Assembly (NCBI RefSeq): GCF_021729865.1
Contig: NZ_CP063400.1
Span: 1,116,001-1,180,000 of the forward strand
From: Hydrogenophaga sp. SL48
GTDB lineage: Bacteria; Pseudomonadota; Gammaproteobacteria; Burkholderiales; Burkholderiaceae_C
DNA: 64,000 nt
Direction: 5' to 3'
Within the stretch, counting starts at the first letter, position 1, and the number at the start of each line of letters is the position of its first letter. The notes under the pieces were generated by a model, which saw only the letters and a list, made by a program, of their open reading frames with translations, did no database searches and was not told the origin of the DNA. The translations under genes and the position numbers were made by a program. Positions 10,127 to 22,332 of this stretch are shown piece after piece.

Positions 10127-11545
10127 ATGTTCACCCTGAACCCCAAAAGCACCAGCCCGCTCGTGGTGCAGATCGTCGAGGGGTTTCGCGACCTGATCCA
10201 GAGCGGCAACCTGCGCCCGGGCTCCAAGGCCCCCTCCATCCGCCAGTTCGCCCACGCCCACGGCGTGAGCGTCTACACCGTGGTCGATGCCTACGACCGG
10301 CTGGTGGCGCTGGGTTATTTCGTCTCGCGCCCGCACTCGGGCTTTTTCGTGCGCAAGCGCGAGGGCGTGGCGCCGCAGGCCCCGGGCACCGTGCCGGCCG
10401 AGACGGCCAACTACAACTTCGACTCCATGTGGTACCTGCGCCGGGTGTTCGAAGCCCGTGCGCTGCGCATGAAACCCGGCTGCGGCTGGCTGCCGGGCGA
10501 CTGGCTGTTTGAGGAAGGCCTGCGCCGCAGCCTGCGCACGCTGGCGGCCGAAAACGTGGATCTGGGCGGCTACGGCGAACCCAAGGGGTTTGCGCCGCTG
10601 CGCCAGCTGGTGCGCGACCTGCTGGCCGAGCAGGAGATCGCCGTCAGCGCCGACCAGGTGCTGCTCACCCAGGGCTCCAGCCAGGCCATGGACCTGGTGG
10701 CGCGCCGCCTGGTGCGCCCGGGCGACGCCGTGCTGGTGGACGACCCCGGTTACCCCAACCTGCTGTTTTCGCTGCGTTTCCTGGGCGCCCGGCTGATCGG
10801 CGTGCCACGCACCCCGGCCGGCTACGACCTCGCTGCGCTCGAAGCCCTGGTGCTGGAGCACAAGCCCAAGGTGTTCTTCACCCAGCCGCGCCTGCAAAGC
10901 CCCACCGGCTCGGTGGCCAACCTCGCGCACCTGCACCGTGTGGTGCAGCTGGCCGAGCAGCACCATTTCACCGTGGTCGAAAACGACATCTACGCCGACC
11001 TCGACCCCGAGCCGCGCCCCTCGCTCGCCAGCCTGGACCAGCTGCAGCGCGTGGTCTACATCAGCAGCTTCTCCAAGACCATCTCGCCCAACATCCGCGT
11101 CGGCTTCCTGGCCGCGCCGCCCGATCTGCTGGAGGACTTTGCCCAGCTCAAGATGATCTCGGGCCTGACGTCGTCGGAGTTCAACGAGCGCCTGGCCTAC
11201 GGCGCGCTGGTCGACGGGCGCTGGCGCAAGCACCTGCGCGGCCTGCGCGAGCGGCTGGCACAAGCGCATCAGCGCGTGGCCCAGCAGCTGGAGAACCTGG
11301 GTTTCGAGCTGTTCTGCGAGCCCAAGGCCGGCATGTTCCTCTGGGCCCGCCACCCGGACATCGCCAACGCGACCGAGCTGGCCTACAAGGCGGCGGAGCA
11401 GGACATCCTGCTCGGCCCCGGCCACCTGTTCGCACCCGACCTGCAGCCCAGCCCCTGGTTCCGCTTCAACGTGGCCTTCACCGAAGAGCCGCAGGTGCTG
11501 GCGTTTTTGAAGGCGCAGGGGGTGCTTCCTAATGCTTCACCATGA
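10127..11545 (+). CDS. MocR/GabR-type transcriptional regulator (GntR HTH plus aminotransferase domain)
   Basis: A 472-residue fusion of an N-terminal GntR winged helix-turn-helix (about 8-78; [28 protein letters not shown]) and a fold-type I aminotransferase domain. The PLP lysine is K317 in [10 protein letters not shown]. Proteins of this class, such as GabR, sense an amine or amino acid through PLP and control neighbouring genes. Divergence from gabT makes this the likely regulator of the GABA/amine operon. Its 3' end overlaps the convergent dehydrogenase gene by 17 bp. The DNA-binding and PLP-binding elements both look intact. Confidence 0.9.
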   Translation: MFTLNPKSTSPLVVQIVEGFRDLIQSGNLRPGSKAPSIRQFAHAHGVSVYTVVDAYDRLVALGYFVSRPHSGFFVRKREGVAPQAPGTVPAETANYNFDSMWYLRRVFEARALRMKPGCGWLPGDWLFEEGLRRSLRTLAAENVDLGGYGEPKGFAPLRQLVRDLLAEQEIAVSADQVLLTQGSSQAMDLVARRLVRPGDAVLVDDPGYPNLLFSLRFLGARLIGVPRTPAGYDLAALEALVLEHKPKVFFTQPRLQSPTGSVANLAHLHRVVQLAEQHHFTVVENDIYADLDPEPRPSLASLDQLQRVVYISSFSKTISPNIRVGFLAAPPDLLEDFAQLKMISGLTSSEFNERLAYGALVDGRWRKHLRGLRERLAQAHQRVAQQLENLGFELFCEPKAGMFLWARHPDIANATELAYKAAEQDILLGPGHLFAPDLQPSPWFRFNVAFTEEPQVLAFLKAQGVLPNASP

Positions 11546-12968
11546 TGTGTCGCGCACAGCTGTAGTCTTCCAGCGCGTAGACCGACATGTCCTTGCCGTA
11601 GCCTGAATGCTTCATGCCGCCGTGCGGCATTTCCGACACCAGCATGAAGTGGGTGTTGACCCAGGTGCAGCCGTACTGCAGGCGGGATGCGATGTTCATG
11701 GCGGTGCCCACGTTGCTCGACCAGACCGAGCTGGACAGGCCGTACTCGGAGTCGTTCGCCCAGGCGACGGCCTGTTCCGCATCCTTCACGCGGGTGATGG
11801 ACACCACCGGCCCGAACACCTCGCTGCGCACGATTTCGTCTTCCTGCAGCGCGCCGGCGATGACGGTGGGTTTGTAGAAGAAGCCCTTGTTGCCCACGGT
11901 GCTGCCGCCGGCCGTGACCTCGGTGTGGGCCAGCTGGGCCGCGCGGTCCACGAAGCTGGCCACGCGGTCGCGCTGGCGGGCCGAGATCAGCGGGCCCATC
12001 TCGACGCCGGGTTCCTGCTGGCTGCCCACCTTGATGGACGAGACGGCGCTGCTCAGGTCGGCCACCAGTCTTTCGTAGATGCCTTCCGTGGCGTAGACGC
12101 GGCAGGCCGCGGTGCAGTCCTGGCCCGCGTTGTAGTAGCCGAAGGTGCGCAGGCCTTCGACCACGCTACCGAGATCGGCGTCGTCGAGCACGATCACCGG
12201 CGCCTTGCCGCCCAGCTCCAGGTGGGTGCGTTTGATACCGCGTGCGGCGGCCTCCATGATCTTGCTGCCGGTCGAGACGTCGCCGGTCAGCGAAGCCACG
12301 CGGATGCGCGGGTCGCGGATCAATGGCGCGCCCACCGAGTCGCCGCGGCCGCACACGATGTTGACCACGCCCGGGGGCAGGATGCCGGCCAGCAGTTCGC
12401 CGAAGCGCAGCGTGGTCAGCGGTGTGTTTTCCGAAGGCTTGAGCACCACGGTGTTGCCCATGGCGATGGCCGGGCCGAGCTTCCAGGCGGCCATCATGAG
12501 CGGGTAGTTCCAGGGCGCGATCGAGGCGACCACGCCCAGTGCGTCGCGCCGGATCATGCTGGTGTGGCCAGCGAGGTATTCACCCGCCAGCGGGCCCGAC
12601 AGGTTGCGGATGGCGCCGCCAAAGAAACGGTAGACGTCGGCGATGGCGGGAATCTCGTCGTTGCGCGCGGCCGCCAGGGGCTTGCCGCAGTTCAGCGATT
12701 CGAGCATGGCGAGCTCGTCGCCATGGGCTTCGATGGCATCGGCGATCTTGAACAGGTAGCCGCTGCGGTCGCGCGGCGTGAGCGCGGCCCAGGCGGGGAA
12801 GGCGGCGCTGGCCGCGTCCACCGCCAGGCGCAGCTGGTCGGCGCTGGCCTCGCGCACGTCGCACAGCAGTTCGCCCGTGCTGGGGTTGAGGATGGGCTCG
12901 GCGCGCCCTTCGCCGGCGACGCTGTGGCCATTGATCAGGAGCTGGGTGGTGAAGCGGGTGGCGGCCAT
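11529..12968 (-). CDS. Aminobutyraldehyde-type NAD-dependent aldehyde dehydrogenase
   Basis: A 479-residue aldehyde dehydrogenase. The general base is E251 in LELGGKAP and the catalytic cysteine is C285 in [20 protein letters not shown] and the C-terminal [16 protein letters not shown] segment are characteristic of the gamma-aminobutyraldehyde dehydrogenase (PatD/YdcW) branch, which oxidises 4-aminobutanal from putrescine to GABA. It is the last gene of the second amine-uptake operon, 49 bp after a permease gene, so uptake and oxidation are likely cotranscribed. GABA produced here would feed the gabT enzyme of the first operon. Betaine- or other amino-aldehyde activity cannot be excluded. Confidence 0.88.
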   Translation of the reverse strand: MAATRFTTQLLINGHSVAGEGRAEPILNPSTGELLCDVREASADQLRLAVDAASAAFPAWAALTPRDRSGYLFKIADAIEAHGDELAMLESLNCGKPLAAARNDEIPAIADVYRFFGGAIRNLSGPLAGEYLAGHTSMIRRDALGVVASIAPWNYPLMMAAWKLGPAIAMGNTVVLKPSENTPLTTLRFGELLAGILPPGVVNIVCGRGDSVGAPLIRDPRIRVASLTGDVSTGSKIMEAAARGIKRTHLELGGKAPVIVLDDADLGSVVEGLRTFGYYNAGQDCTAACRVYATEGIYERLVADLSSAVSSIKVGSQQEPGVEMGPLISARQRDRVASFVDRAAQLAHTEVTAGGSTVGNKGFFYKPTVIAGALQEDEIVRSEVFGPVVSITRVKDAEQAVAWANDSEYGLSSSVWSSNVGTAMNIASRLQYGCTWVNTHFMLVSEMPHGGMKHSGYGKDMSVYALEDYSCARHIMVKH

Positions 12969-13017
12969 GTCGGGTTCCAGAGGTGGGGTTGAAACAGAGC
13001 GGACGGTATGGGTGTGT

Positions 13018-13815
13018 TCAGCGGGCGTTCGGGCTGGCGTCGCCGTCGCGCGTGAGGCGCCAGGCCAGCAGGATCAGCGGCATGGTGATGACCATGATGG
13101 CCAGCGCCACCACGTTGGTGATGGCCGCCTCACGGGGGCGCCCCAGCTGGCCCATGAGCCAGATGGGCAGTGTCTTGTCGGTGCCGGCGGTGAAGGTCGT
13201 CACGATGAGCTCGTCCACTGACAAAGCGAAGGCCAGGATGCCGCCGGCCAGCAGGGCGGTGCCCAGCTGCGGCAGGATGATGTGGCGCAACGTGGTCAGG
13301 GTGTCGGCGCCCAGGTCCATCGATGCCTCCCACAAGCGGTCGGGCAGGCGCCGCAGGCGGGCCACGACGTTGTTGTGCACGATGACCACGCAGAAGGTGG
13401 CGTGGCCGACCACGATGGTCCAGAAGCCGGGGTTGACTTCCATGAGCCGGAAGGCCGAGAGCAGGGCGATGCCGGTGACGATGCCTGGCAGGGCGATCGG
13501 CAGGATCAGCATGGTGGTGAACGCGTCCTTGCCAAAGAATCGGTCGCGGTTCAGGGCCGCGGCGGTGAGCGTGCCCAGCACCATCGCGATGACCGTGGCC
13601 ATGGCCGCCACCGCCAGCGAGAGGTAGATGGCCTCGTGGATGTCGGTGCGTTCGAGGGCGCGGGCGAACCAGCGCAGGGTCAGCCCCTCCATGGGGAAGC
13701 TGTAGTTGCTGTCGGCGCTGTTGAAGGCGTACAGCGCGATGAACAGCAAGGGCAGGTGCAGGAAGGCCAGGCCCGCGTAGGCGGCGACGCGCAACAGGGT
13801 GGGCTTAGAGCGCAT
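13018..13815 (-). CDS. Polyamine-type ABC transporter permease (PotC/PotI-like)
   Basis: Inner-membrane permease of 265 residues with about six hydrophobic segments and the EAA-type loop [32 protein letters not shown]. The N-terminal [28 protein letters not shown] is typical of the PotC/PotI side of the transporter. It starts at ATG 13815, overlapping the upstream permease stop by 11 bp. It belongs to the second amine operon (15927, 14715, 13805, 13018, 11529). Confidence 0.91.
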   Translation of the reverse strand: MRSKPTLLRVAAYAGLAFLHLPLLFIALYAFNSADSNYSFPMEGLTLRWFARALERTDIHEAIYLSLAVAAMATVIAMVLGTLTAAALNRDRFFGKDAFTTMLILPIALPGIVTGIALLSAFRLMEVNPGFWTIVVGHATFCVVIVHNNVVARLRRLPDRLWEASMDLGADTLTTLRHIILPQLGTALLAGGILAFALSVDELIVTTFTAGTDKTLPIWLMGQLGRPREAAITNVVALAIMVITMPLILLAWRLTRDGDASPNAR

Positions 13816-14707
13816 TGAAGGCCCCCAGTCGGCGCGCCATGGCGAGGTAGAGGGTGATCAGCACGATGGGCACGCAGGTGAAGGCCGCGGCCATGGGGAT
13901 GTTGCCGATGGTGCCCTGCATGGTGTAGACCATGTTGCCGATGTACAGGCCCGAGGGGCCGACCAGCTGGGGAATGATGTAGTCGCCCAGCGTGAGCGAG
14001 AAGGTGAAGATGGAGCCCGCCACCACACCCGGGAAGGCCAGCGGCCACAGCACGGTGCGGAAGGTCTGGAACGGGCGGGCACCGAGGTCGCCCGAGGCCA
14101 GCAGCAGGTTGGCCGGCACGCGTTCGATGGCGGCCTGGATGGGCAGCACCATGAAGGGCAGCCAGATGTAGGTGAACACCAGGAAACGGCCGAGGTTGGA
14201 GGTGGCCAGCGTGTCGCCGCCGATCACCGGAATCGCCAGCACCGCCTGCAGGACGCCTTGCAGGCCCAGTGCATTGATCACCCAGTAGATGACGCCGCCC
14301 TGCGCCAGCAGCACGGTCCAGGCGTAGGCCTTGACGATGTAGCTGGCCCACATGGGCAGCATCACGCCGACATAGAAAAAGCCCTTTTCGGCCGGGCTGG
14401 CGTGGTGGGCCATGTACCAGGCCATGGGAAAGCCGATGAGCGCGGTGGCCAGCGTCACGGCGACGGCCATGGCCAGCGTGCGCAGCACGATGTCCAGGTT
14501 GGCAGGGACCAGCAGGTTGGCAAAGTTGTCGGTGGTGAATTCGGCCACCACCGACATGCTCATGTCGTCGAACACGAAGACGCTCTGGCTCAGCAGCGTC
14601 AGCAGCGAGCCCAGGTACACCACGCCGAACCACAGCAGCGGCGGCGTGAGCATCAGCAGCAGCGTGAGCGTGCGCCGCTGGTAGAAGAGGTTGGAGAGGG
14701 CGCGCAT
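13805..14707 (-). CDS. Polyamine-type ABC transporter permease (PotB/PotH-like)
   Basis: Permease subunit of 300 residues. It has an N-terminal membrane helix, a periplasmic loop, then a standard MetI-like permease domain with an EAA loop near [27 protein letters not shown]. Unlike the permease at 3939 it has the usual length, without the large hydrophilic insert. It starts at ATG 14707, 7 bp after the ATPase gene. It forms the second importer together with the neighbouring binding protein, ATPase and PotC-like permease. Confidence 0.91.
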   Translation of the reverse strand: MRALSNLFYQRRTLTLLLMLTPPLLWFGVVYLGSLLTLLSQSVFVFDDMSMSVVAEFTTDNFANLLVPANLDIVLRTLAMAVAVTLATALIGFPMAWYMAHHASPAEKGFFYVGVMLPMWASYIVKAYAWTVLLAQGGVIYWVINALGLQGVLQAVLAIPVIGGDTLATSNLGRFLVFTYIWLPFMVLPIQAAIERVPANLLLASGDLGARPFQTFRTVLWPLAFPGVVAGSIFTFSLTLGDYIIPQLVGPSGLYIGNMVYTMQGTIGNIPMAAAFTCVPIVLITLYLAMARRLGAFNAL

Positions 14708-14714
14708 GGGGGCC

Positions 14715-15740
14715 TCAGGCGTCCAGCATCACCATGTGCTGCTCTGCCCAGCTGAGTGCGACCCGCTGGCCCGCCTGCGTGTGCGCGGCCAGCGCCGAGG
14801 CGGCTTCGCCCTCCGCGTGCAGGGCGGTGATCACCTGCCCGCCCACCTGCACCTCCAGCCGTTGGCTGGCGCCGAGAAACTGGATGGCCAGTACCTCGCC
14901 CTCGACCTGCAGTCGGCCCGCAGCAGCGGCGGTGCCCGCCGGGTGCATGGCGATGTGTTCCTGACGCACGGCAAACGCCTGCGGCCGGCCGGTGAGCGTT
15001 TGCGCGAGCGCGGTGTCGATCACGTTGGCGCTGCCGACGAAGTCCGCCACGAAACGCGTGCGCGGCCGGTGGTAGAGCTCGCGCGGGCTGGCGATCTGTT
15101 CGATCCGGCCCTGGTTGAACACGGCGACGCGGTCCGACATGGAGAGCGCTTCGCCCTGGTCGTGCGTCACGTAGACGAAGGTGATGCCCAGCTTGCGGTG
15201 CAGCACCTTGAGCTCGACCTGCATCTGCTCGCGCAGCTTCATGTCGAGCGCTCCCAGGGGCTCGTCCAGCAACAGGATGCGCGGCCGGTTGACCAGGGCC
15301 CGCGCGAGTGCCACGCGCTGGCGCTGGCCGCCCGAGAGCTGGGCCGGTGTGCGTTCGGCGTGGTCGGGCAGGGCCACCATGGCCAGCGCCTCGCGGGCCT
15401 GGGCATGGCGCTCGGCCTTGGGCACCTTGCGCACCATGAGACCGTAGGCCACGTTGTCCAGCACGTTCATGTGCGGGAACAGCGCGTAGTCCTGGAACAC
15501 GGTGTTCACGTCGCGCTCGTAGGGCGGTGTGCCCGAGGCTTCCCGGCCCATCAGCGTCAGGCTGCCGCGGCTTGGTTGTTCAAAGCCGGCCATCAGCCGC
15601 AGCGAGGTGGTCTTGCCGGAGCCCGACGGCCCCAGCATGGAAAAGAACTCACCTTCCTGCACGGTGAAGCTGACACCGTCCAGCGCCTTCACGTGGCCGT
15701 AGTGCCTGGAAACGTCTTTGAACTCGATGGCGTCGGTCAT
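14715..15740 (-). CDS. Polyamine-type ABC transporter ATP-binding protein (PotA/PotG-like)
   Basis: ATPase of 341 residues. Walker [10 protein letters not shown] is at residues 37-45, the signature [15 protein letters not shown] near 138, Walker [13 protein letters not shown] and H-loop THDQGEAL follow, and a TOBE-like C-terminal domain ends the protein. It lies 186 bp downstream of its binding-protein gene; that space contains a strong G/C-hairpin repeat (15828-15920). Such a structure behind a binding-protein gene may stabilise the upstream message so that the binding protein is made in excess over the membrane parts. Confidence 0.93.
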   Translation of the reverse strand: MTDAIEFKDVSRHYGHVKALDGVSFTVQEGEFFSMLGPSGSGKTTSLRLMAGFEQPSRGSLTLMGREASGTPPYERDVNTVFQDYALFPHMNVLDNVAYGLMVRKVPKAERHAQAREALAMVALPDHAERTPAQLSGGQRQRVALARALVNRPRILLLDEPLGALDMKLREQMQVELKVLHRKLGITFVYVTHDQGEALSMSDRVAVFNQGRIEQIASPRELYHRPRTRFVADFVGSANVIDTALAQTLTGRPQAFAVRQEHIAMHPAGTAAAAGRLQVEGEVLAIQFLGASQRLEVQVGGQVITALHAEGEAASALAAHTQAGQRVALSWAEQHMVMLDA

Positions 15741-15827
15741 GCAGAAATCTTCAATCAGGGATGCGGTTCGGTTGACCGTGTTGTCGCAGCGAAACTCAGT
15801 GAGGGCGCGAGGTCTTCCTCAGCCCAG

Positions 15828-15920
15828 GGCACCGCCGGGCCGGCTTCGCCGGGCCTCTGGTGCCGTCCCCCTCCCGCCGAAGGCGAGAGAGGGGGGTGAC
15901 GCGAAGCGGCGCGGGGGGTG
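15828..15920. repeat. G/C-hairpin intergenic repeat, copy C
   Basis: Between the binding-protein and ATPase genes of the second amine operon: CACCGCCGGGCCGGCTTCGC, CGGGCCTCTGGTGCCGTCCC, CCTC, an inserted CGCCGAAGGCG hairpin, then GAGGGGGGTGACGCGAAGCG and GCGCGGGGGG. It is the longest copy and gives the clearest consensus. Confidence 0.7.
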
Positions 15921-15926
15921 TTCCTT

Positions 15927-17078
15927 CTACCGCCCGCCCATGATCGCGATGTAGTCCATCGCCCACTTGGCATACGGCACGCAGGTGCCCTGGGTGGCGC
16001 ACTTGGCCTGGGGGGTCTTCCAGAACTTGATCTTGGCCAGATCGTCGAAGCCGTTGACCTTGCAGAAGTCGCTGCCGTTGGGGGCTTTGGCCTTGCAGGC
16101 GGCAGGTGTCACCGGCACAGTGCCGAACCACTCGGCCAGCGGGGCCTGCAGCTGGTCGCTGAGCTGGTGCTCCATCCACTGGTAGGCGCAGTTCACGTTC
16201 TTGGCGTTCACGTGCAGCATGGTGGTGTCGGCCCAGCCGGTGGCGCCTTCCTTGGGCACCACGGAGGCAATCGGCTTCTTCTCGCCCTTGAGCGAATTCA
16301 CCATGAAGCCCCAGGAGCCCGAGGCCGCGACGCCTTCGCTCTTGAAGTCGTTCATCTGCACCGTGGCGTCGTGCCAGTAGCGGTGGGTCAGCTTCTTCTG
16401 TCCGCGCAGCAGCTCCAGCACGGCGGCGTACTGTTTTTCATTGAGTTCGTAGGGGTCCTTGATGCCCAGTTCGGGCTTCTTGGACATCAGGTACAGCGCG
16501 GCATCGGCTATGTAGATGGCGCCGTCGTAGGCCTGCACGCGGCCCTTGTTGGACTTGCCGTCAGGCAGGTTCTGTTCTTCGAACACCACCGACCAGGAGT
16601 CGGGCGCTTTCTTGAAGACGTCGGTGTTGTACATCAGCACGTTGGGGCCCGACTGGTAAGGCACGCCGTAGTGCTTGCCGTCCACGGTGTGCCAGGCGGC
16701 CTTCTGCAGGCGGGGGTCGATGTTCTTGTAGCTGGGCACCAGGCCCACATTCACTTCCTGCACCAGCTTGGAGGCGATCAGGCGTCCGCTGGCGTCGCCC
16801 GAGGCGGTCACGATGTCGTGGCCACCGGCTTTCATCAGGGCCACCATTTCGTCGGAGGTGGCGGCGGTCTTGACGTTGACCTTGCAGCCCGAGGCCTTTT
16901 CAAAGCTGGTGGTCCAGTCGTAGGCCTTGACGGTTTCACCGCGCTCGATGTAGCCGGCCCAGGCAATGATGTTGAGCTGTCCCTCACCCTTGCCAACGGC
17001 CTTGGGCGGGGCTGCGAGGCTGGAGGCGGCGGAGGCAACCGCCAGCAAACCAAACAGAAGTGTGCGGGTCTGGGACAT
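15927..17078 (-). CDS. Polyamine-type ABC transporter substrate-binding protein (PotF-like)
   Basis: Periplasmic binding protein of 383 residues. A signal peptide (ending near SSLAAP) precedes QLNIIAWAGYIERG, matching the N-terminal W-Y pattern of PotF/PotD-class proteins. Internal segments GHDIVTASGDASGRLI and VDGKHYGVPYQSGPNVLMYN fit the family, while the C-terminal half carries several cysteines (for example NVNCAYQWMEHQLS and a pair near AKCATQGTC) that could form disulphides. It opens the second amine operon and diverges from the LysR gene at 17309. Confidence 0.9.
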   Translation of the reverse strand: MSQTRTLLFGLLAVASAASSLAAPPKAVGKGEGQLNIIAWAGYIERGETVKAYDWTTSFEKASGCKVNVKTAATSDEMVALMKAGGHDIVTASGDASGRLIASKLVQEVNVGLVPSYKNIDPRLQKAAWHTVDGKHYGVPYQSGPNVLMYNTDVFKKAPDSWSVVFEEQNLPDGKSNKGRVQAYDGAIYIADAALYLMSKKPELGIKDPYELNEKQYAAVLELLRGQKKLTHRYWHDATVQMNDFKSEGVAASGSWGFMVNSLKGEKKPIASVVPKEGATGWADTTMLHVNAKNVNCAYQWMEHQLSDQLQAPLAEWFGTVPVTPAACKAKAPNGSDFCKVNGFDDLAKIKFWKTPQAKCATQGTCVPYAKWAMDYIAIMGGR

Positions 17079-17180
17079 AAGGAACTCCTGACAGGGGTGG
17101 TTGGGGCGCGCTGATGCGAGCCTGGGTCATCTTAGGTATTGCCCCTGTGCGGAACCATCCCGGGCAGACAATAGAATCCA

Positions 17181-17266
17181 TCGGTAAAACCGAAACCTCG
17201 CACCAGGAAGCGTTTTTTTAAGGGCTTACCCTGTGCCTCAAAGCGGTGCCATTGCGGGTTTACCCT
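17181..17266. promoter_or_regulatory. Divergent regulatory region of the LysR/binding-protein pair
   Basis: The 230-bp space between the PotF-like gene and the LysR gene contains a perfect inverted repeat TCGGT-AAA-ACCGA (17181-17193). It also contains a direct repeat GGGYTTACCCT (17222-17232 and 17256-17266, 34 bp apart centre to centre); each copy is itself partly palindromic. These are candidate LysR-type sites. Binding is inferred from position only. Confidence 0.4.
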
Positions 17267-17308
17267 TTAATTGGTCCAAAAGAGTGCCTGAAACGGCGAA
17301 ATGACCCG

Positions 17309-18238
17309 ATGAGCACCTCGTTCAAGAGCATTCGGTATTTCATAGCGGTGGCTGAATCCGGCTCGATCTCGGCCGCCATCCACGAGCTCGGGGTCTCGCA
17401 ATCGGTGGTGTCGCAGGCCATCGCGCAGATGGAGGCCGATCTCGGCACCTTGCTGTTCGAGCGCCGGGCCCGGGGCATGTCGCTCACCCACGCGGGGCAC
17501 CAGTTTTTGCGCCACGCGCACCAGATCGACGTGGCCATGCGCAACGCGCGCGACGCACTGGCCTCGCGGCCACACACCGTCACCGGCAGCCTCAATGTGG
17601 GCGTGACCAGCCTGATGGTGGGTTACTACCTGCCGTTCCTGCTCGACCGGTTTCGTCGCGTGTTCCCGCGCATCCAGGTGCAGATCACCGAAGACCGGCG
17701 CGACTACCTGGAGCACCTGCTGATCAGCGGCGAGCTCGACGTGGCGCTGATCGTGGTGTCGCAGTTGCAGAACCGCCAGGCGCTGGAGACCGAAACCATC
17801 CTGCGTTCGGGCTGGCGGGTGTGGCTCCCGGTCAACCACCGCCTGGCCGGCGAGGAAAAAATCGAGGCCACCGAGCTGGCCCGGCAGTCGCTCGTTTTGC
17901 TGCAGGTGGATGAACTGGGCGACGCCACCACCGCCTTGTGGAACGCCGGCGGTGCGGACCCCACGGTGCTGATCCGCACCTCGTCGGTGGAAGCCGTGCG
18001 CAGCCTGGTGGCCACCGGTGCGGGCTGCTCGGTGTTGCCCGACATGTTGTACCGGCCCTGGTCGCTGGAAGGCGACCGCATCGAGGCGCGGCCGCTGGCC
18101 CAGGGCCTGCCGCACCTGGAGGTGGGGCTGGCCTGGCGCAAAGGCGCCGTGCTGCCGGAGTCGCTGAGCAACTTCCTCACGGCCGTTCGCCCCACGCTCG
18201 AAGGGCATGCGCCGGGCGGTGTTGGCCACGTCCGGTAG
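17309..18238 (+). CDS. LysR-family transcriptional regulator
   Basis: A 309-residue LysR-type regulator. The winged helix-turn-helix occupies about residues 1-60 (YFIAVAESGSISAAIHELGVSQSVVSQAIAQME), and the remainder is the periplasmic-binding-protein-like effector domain. I chose ATG 17309 (MSTSFKSIRYF) because it gives the normal N-terminus; a GTG at 17246 would add 21 unrelated residues. It diverges from the second amine-uptake operon and probably controls it in response to the amine or a breakdown product. The effector is unknown. Confidence 0.88.
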   Translation: MSTSFKSIRYFIAVAESGSISAAIHELGVSQSVVSQAIAQMEADLGTLLFERRARGMSLTHAGHQFLRHAHQIDVAMRNARDALASRPHTVTGSLNVGVTSLMVGYYLPFLLDRFRRVFPRIQVQITEDRRDYLEHLLISGELDVALIVVSQLQNRQALETETILRSGWRVWLPVNHRLAGEEKIEATELARQSLVLLQVDELGDATTALWNAGGADPTVLIRTSSVEAVRSLVATGAGCSVLPDMLYRPWSLEGDRIEARPLAQGLPHLEVGLAWRKGAVLPESLSNFLTAVRPTLEGHAPGGVGHVR

Positions 18239-18327
18239 CTGCCTGCCCGCAGGCGCGCTCAGCGCCCCGGGCGCCCGGTCGGGCGATAATGTAAAGCTGT
18301 TCAGAACCTGCACGAAGCACCACCGAC

Positions 18328-20949
<2,622 letters not shown>

Positions 20950-21027
20950 CCCCCCCGCGCCGCCTGCGGCGTCACCCCCCCAGGGGGGCGTGCCTGGCGG
21001 ACCGGCGAAGCCGGACCCGTGGGCACC
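20950..21027. repeat. G/C-hairpin intergenic repeat, copy D (inverted orientation)
   Basis: Between alaS and the convergent pseudouridine synthase gene. It has the same modules as the copies at 6313 and 15828 but on the opposite strand: a CCGGCGAAGCCGG hairpin, a CCCCCCC...GGGGGG hairpin and a GCGCCGCC...GGCG arm. It could also serve as a transcription stop for alaS. Confidence 0.6.
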
Positions 21028-21047
21028 TGGCCTATGCGTTGACTCGG

Positions 21048-22040
21048 TTATGGGTTGGGCCAGTCCAGGCTCAGCCCGCTTTCAAACTGCCGCGCCTCAC
21101 CCGTCACCGGGTCGGTGAAGGCGATGCCCTTGGCCAGCAGGCGCAGCGGTTCCGAAAAATCTTCTTCGTCGTCCGGCCCGTGCAGCACGGTCGGGTAGAG
21201 CTGGTCGCCCAGGATGGGCAGACCGAGCGCGTTCATGTGCACCCGCAGTTGGTGGCGTTTGCCGGAAACCGGACTCAACCGGTAGCGCGCCCAAGGGCCG
21301 TGTTGCTCCACCAAATCGATGTGCGTCTCGCTGTTGGGAGCCGCGTCTTCACTGGCTTCGCACATGCGGTAGAAGTCGGTCGGGTGCTCCATGATGCGGC
21401 TGCGGCGGACGTGCGGCCAGGTCAGTGCTTCGGTGGCCGGCGCGATGGCCTCGTAGGTCTTCTGCATGGTTCGCCCACTGAAGAGCGCGTGGTAGGTCCC
21501 ACGCTCGGCGGGGTTCACGGCCAGCAGCACCAGCCCGGCGGTTTCGCGATCGATGCGGTGCAGCGGTGCCAGCTGTGGCAGACCCAGTTGGCGTTGAAGG
21601 CGCACCAGCAAGGTCTGCTGCACATAGCGCCCGCCCGGCGTCACGGGCAGAAAGTGCGGTTTGTCGGCCACCACCAGGTGCTCGTCCTGGTGGATCACCG
21701 TCGCCTCAAACGGCACCACCGCTTCGTGCGGCAACTCGCGGTAGTAATACAGCCGCGTGTCGCCCCGGTACGGCGCGTCGGGCGGCACGGCCTGGCCCGC
21801 TTCATTCAGCACCGCGCCTGTGGCCATGCGATCCGCCCACACCTCGCGACCCACCGTGGGCAGGCGCTCGTCCAGAAAGTCGATCACGCCCGGCCAGCGT
21901 CCATCACCGGCTTTGACCCCGGGCAGCGCGACGCAGCTGGGCGACACGCCGTCGCGGGCAGGAATGAGGGGGTTCTTGGAGGATCGGGCCACGGTGGAGG
22001 GTGCGCGAGGGAAAGCAGTTATTCTCTGCGCCTTCACCAC
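21048..22040 (-). CDS. RluA-family 23S rRNA/tRNA pseudouridine synthase
   Basis: A pseudouridine synthase of the RluA branch, up to 330 residues. The catalytic aspartate is in HRIDRETAGLVLLA. LVVADKPHFLPVTPGG, the TYEAIA segment, GKRHQLRVHMNALGLPILGD and YP follow in the expected order. There is no S4 domain, so it is the short subtype. The start is uncertain: GTG 22040 is the longest, but GTG 21992 would leave more room for a divergent promoter towards the lipoprotein gene at 22053. The exact uridine modified cannot be told from the sequence. Confidence 0.88.
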   Translation of the reverse strand: MVKAQRITAFPRAPSTVARSSKNPLIPARDGVSPSCVALPGVKAGDGRWPGVIDFLDERLPTVGREVWADRMATGAVLNEAGQAVPPDAPYRGDTRLYYYRELPHEAVVPFEATVIHQDEHLVVADKPHFLPVTPGGRYVQQTLLVRLQRQLGLPQLAPLHRIDRETAGLVLLAVNPAERGTYHALFSGRTMQKTYEAIAPATEALTWPHVRRSRIMEHPTDFYRMCEASEDAAPNSETHIDLVEQHGPWARYRLSPVSGKRHQLRVHMNALGLPILGDQLYPTVLHGPDDEEDFSEPLRLLAKGIAFTDPVTGEARQFESGLSLDWPNP

Positions 22041-22052
22041 AGGACCCCAGCC

Positions 22053-22313
22053 GTGACCGCCCCTGACTCTCCCAACACCGTCATTCGTGGCCGCGTGGTC
22101 CGTGTGCGCCTGGCATTCCTGCTCGGTGTGTCCTGCCTGCTGCTGAGTGGTTGCGCGGTGGTGGCCGTGGTGGATGTGGCCGCTTCGGCGGTCGTTGGCG
22201 TGGCCGGTCTGGCGGTGGACGCGGTCGTGGGTACCGCCAAGATCGGCGGCAAGATCATCGGTGCGGGTGCCGATGCCGCGCTCGATTCAGACGACGAGGA
22301 CCAGGACGACTGA
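22053..22313 (+). CDS. Small predicted lipoprotein
   Basis: An 86-residue protein starting at GTG 22053. Hydrophobic residues end in a lipobox (LLLSGC), so it should be lipid-anchored after cleavage before cysteine 33. The mature part is a Val/Ala/Gly-rich stretch (VVAVVDVAASAVVGVAGLAV) and ends in an acidic tail (DSDDEDQDD). Small lipoproteins with this pattern are widespread in beta- and gammaproteobacteria, with no function I can name. It converges on the glycosyltransferase gene at 22333 with a 19-bp gap. Confidence 0.7.
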   Translation: MTAPDSPNTVIRGRVVRVRLAFLLGVSCLLLSGCAVVAVVDVAASAVVGVAGLAVDAVVGTAKIGGKIIGAGADAALDSDDEDQDD

Positions 22314-22332
22314 GATGCTCCTGGGCGTGGGC

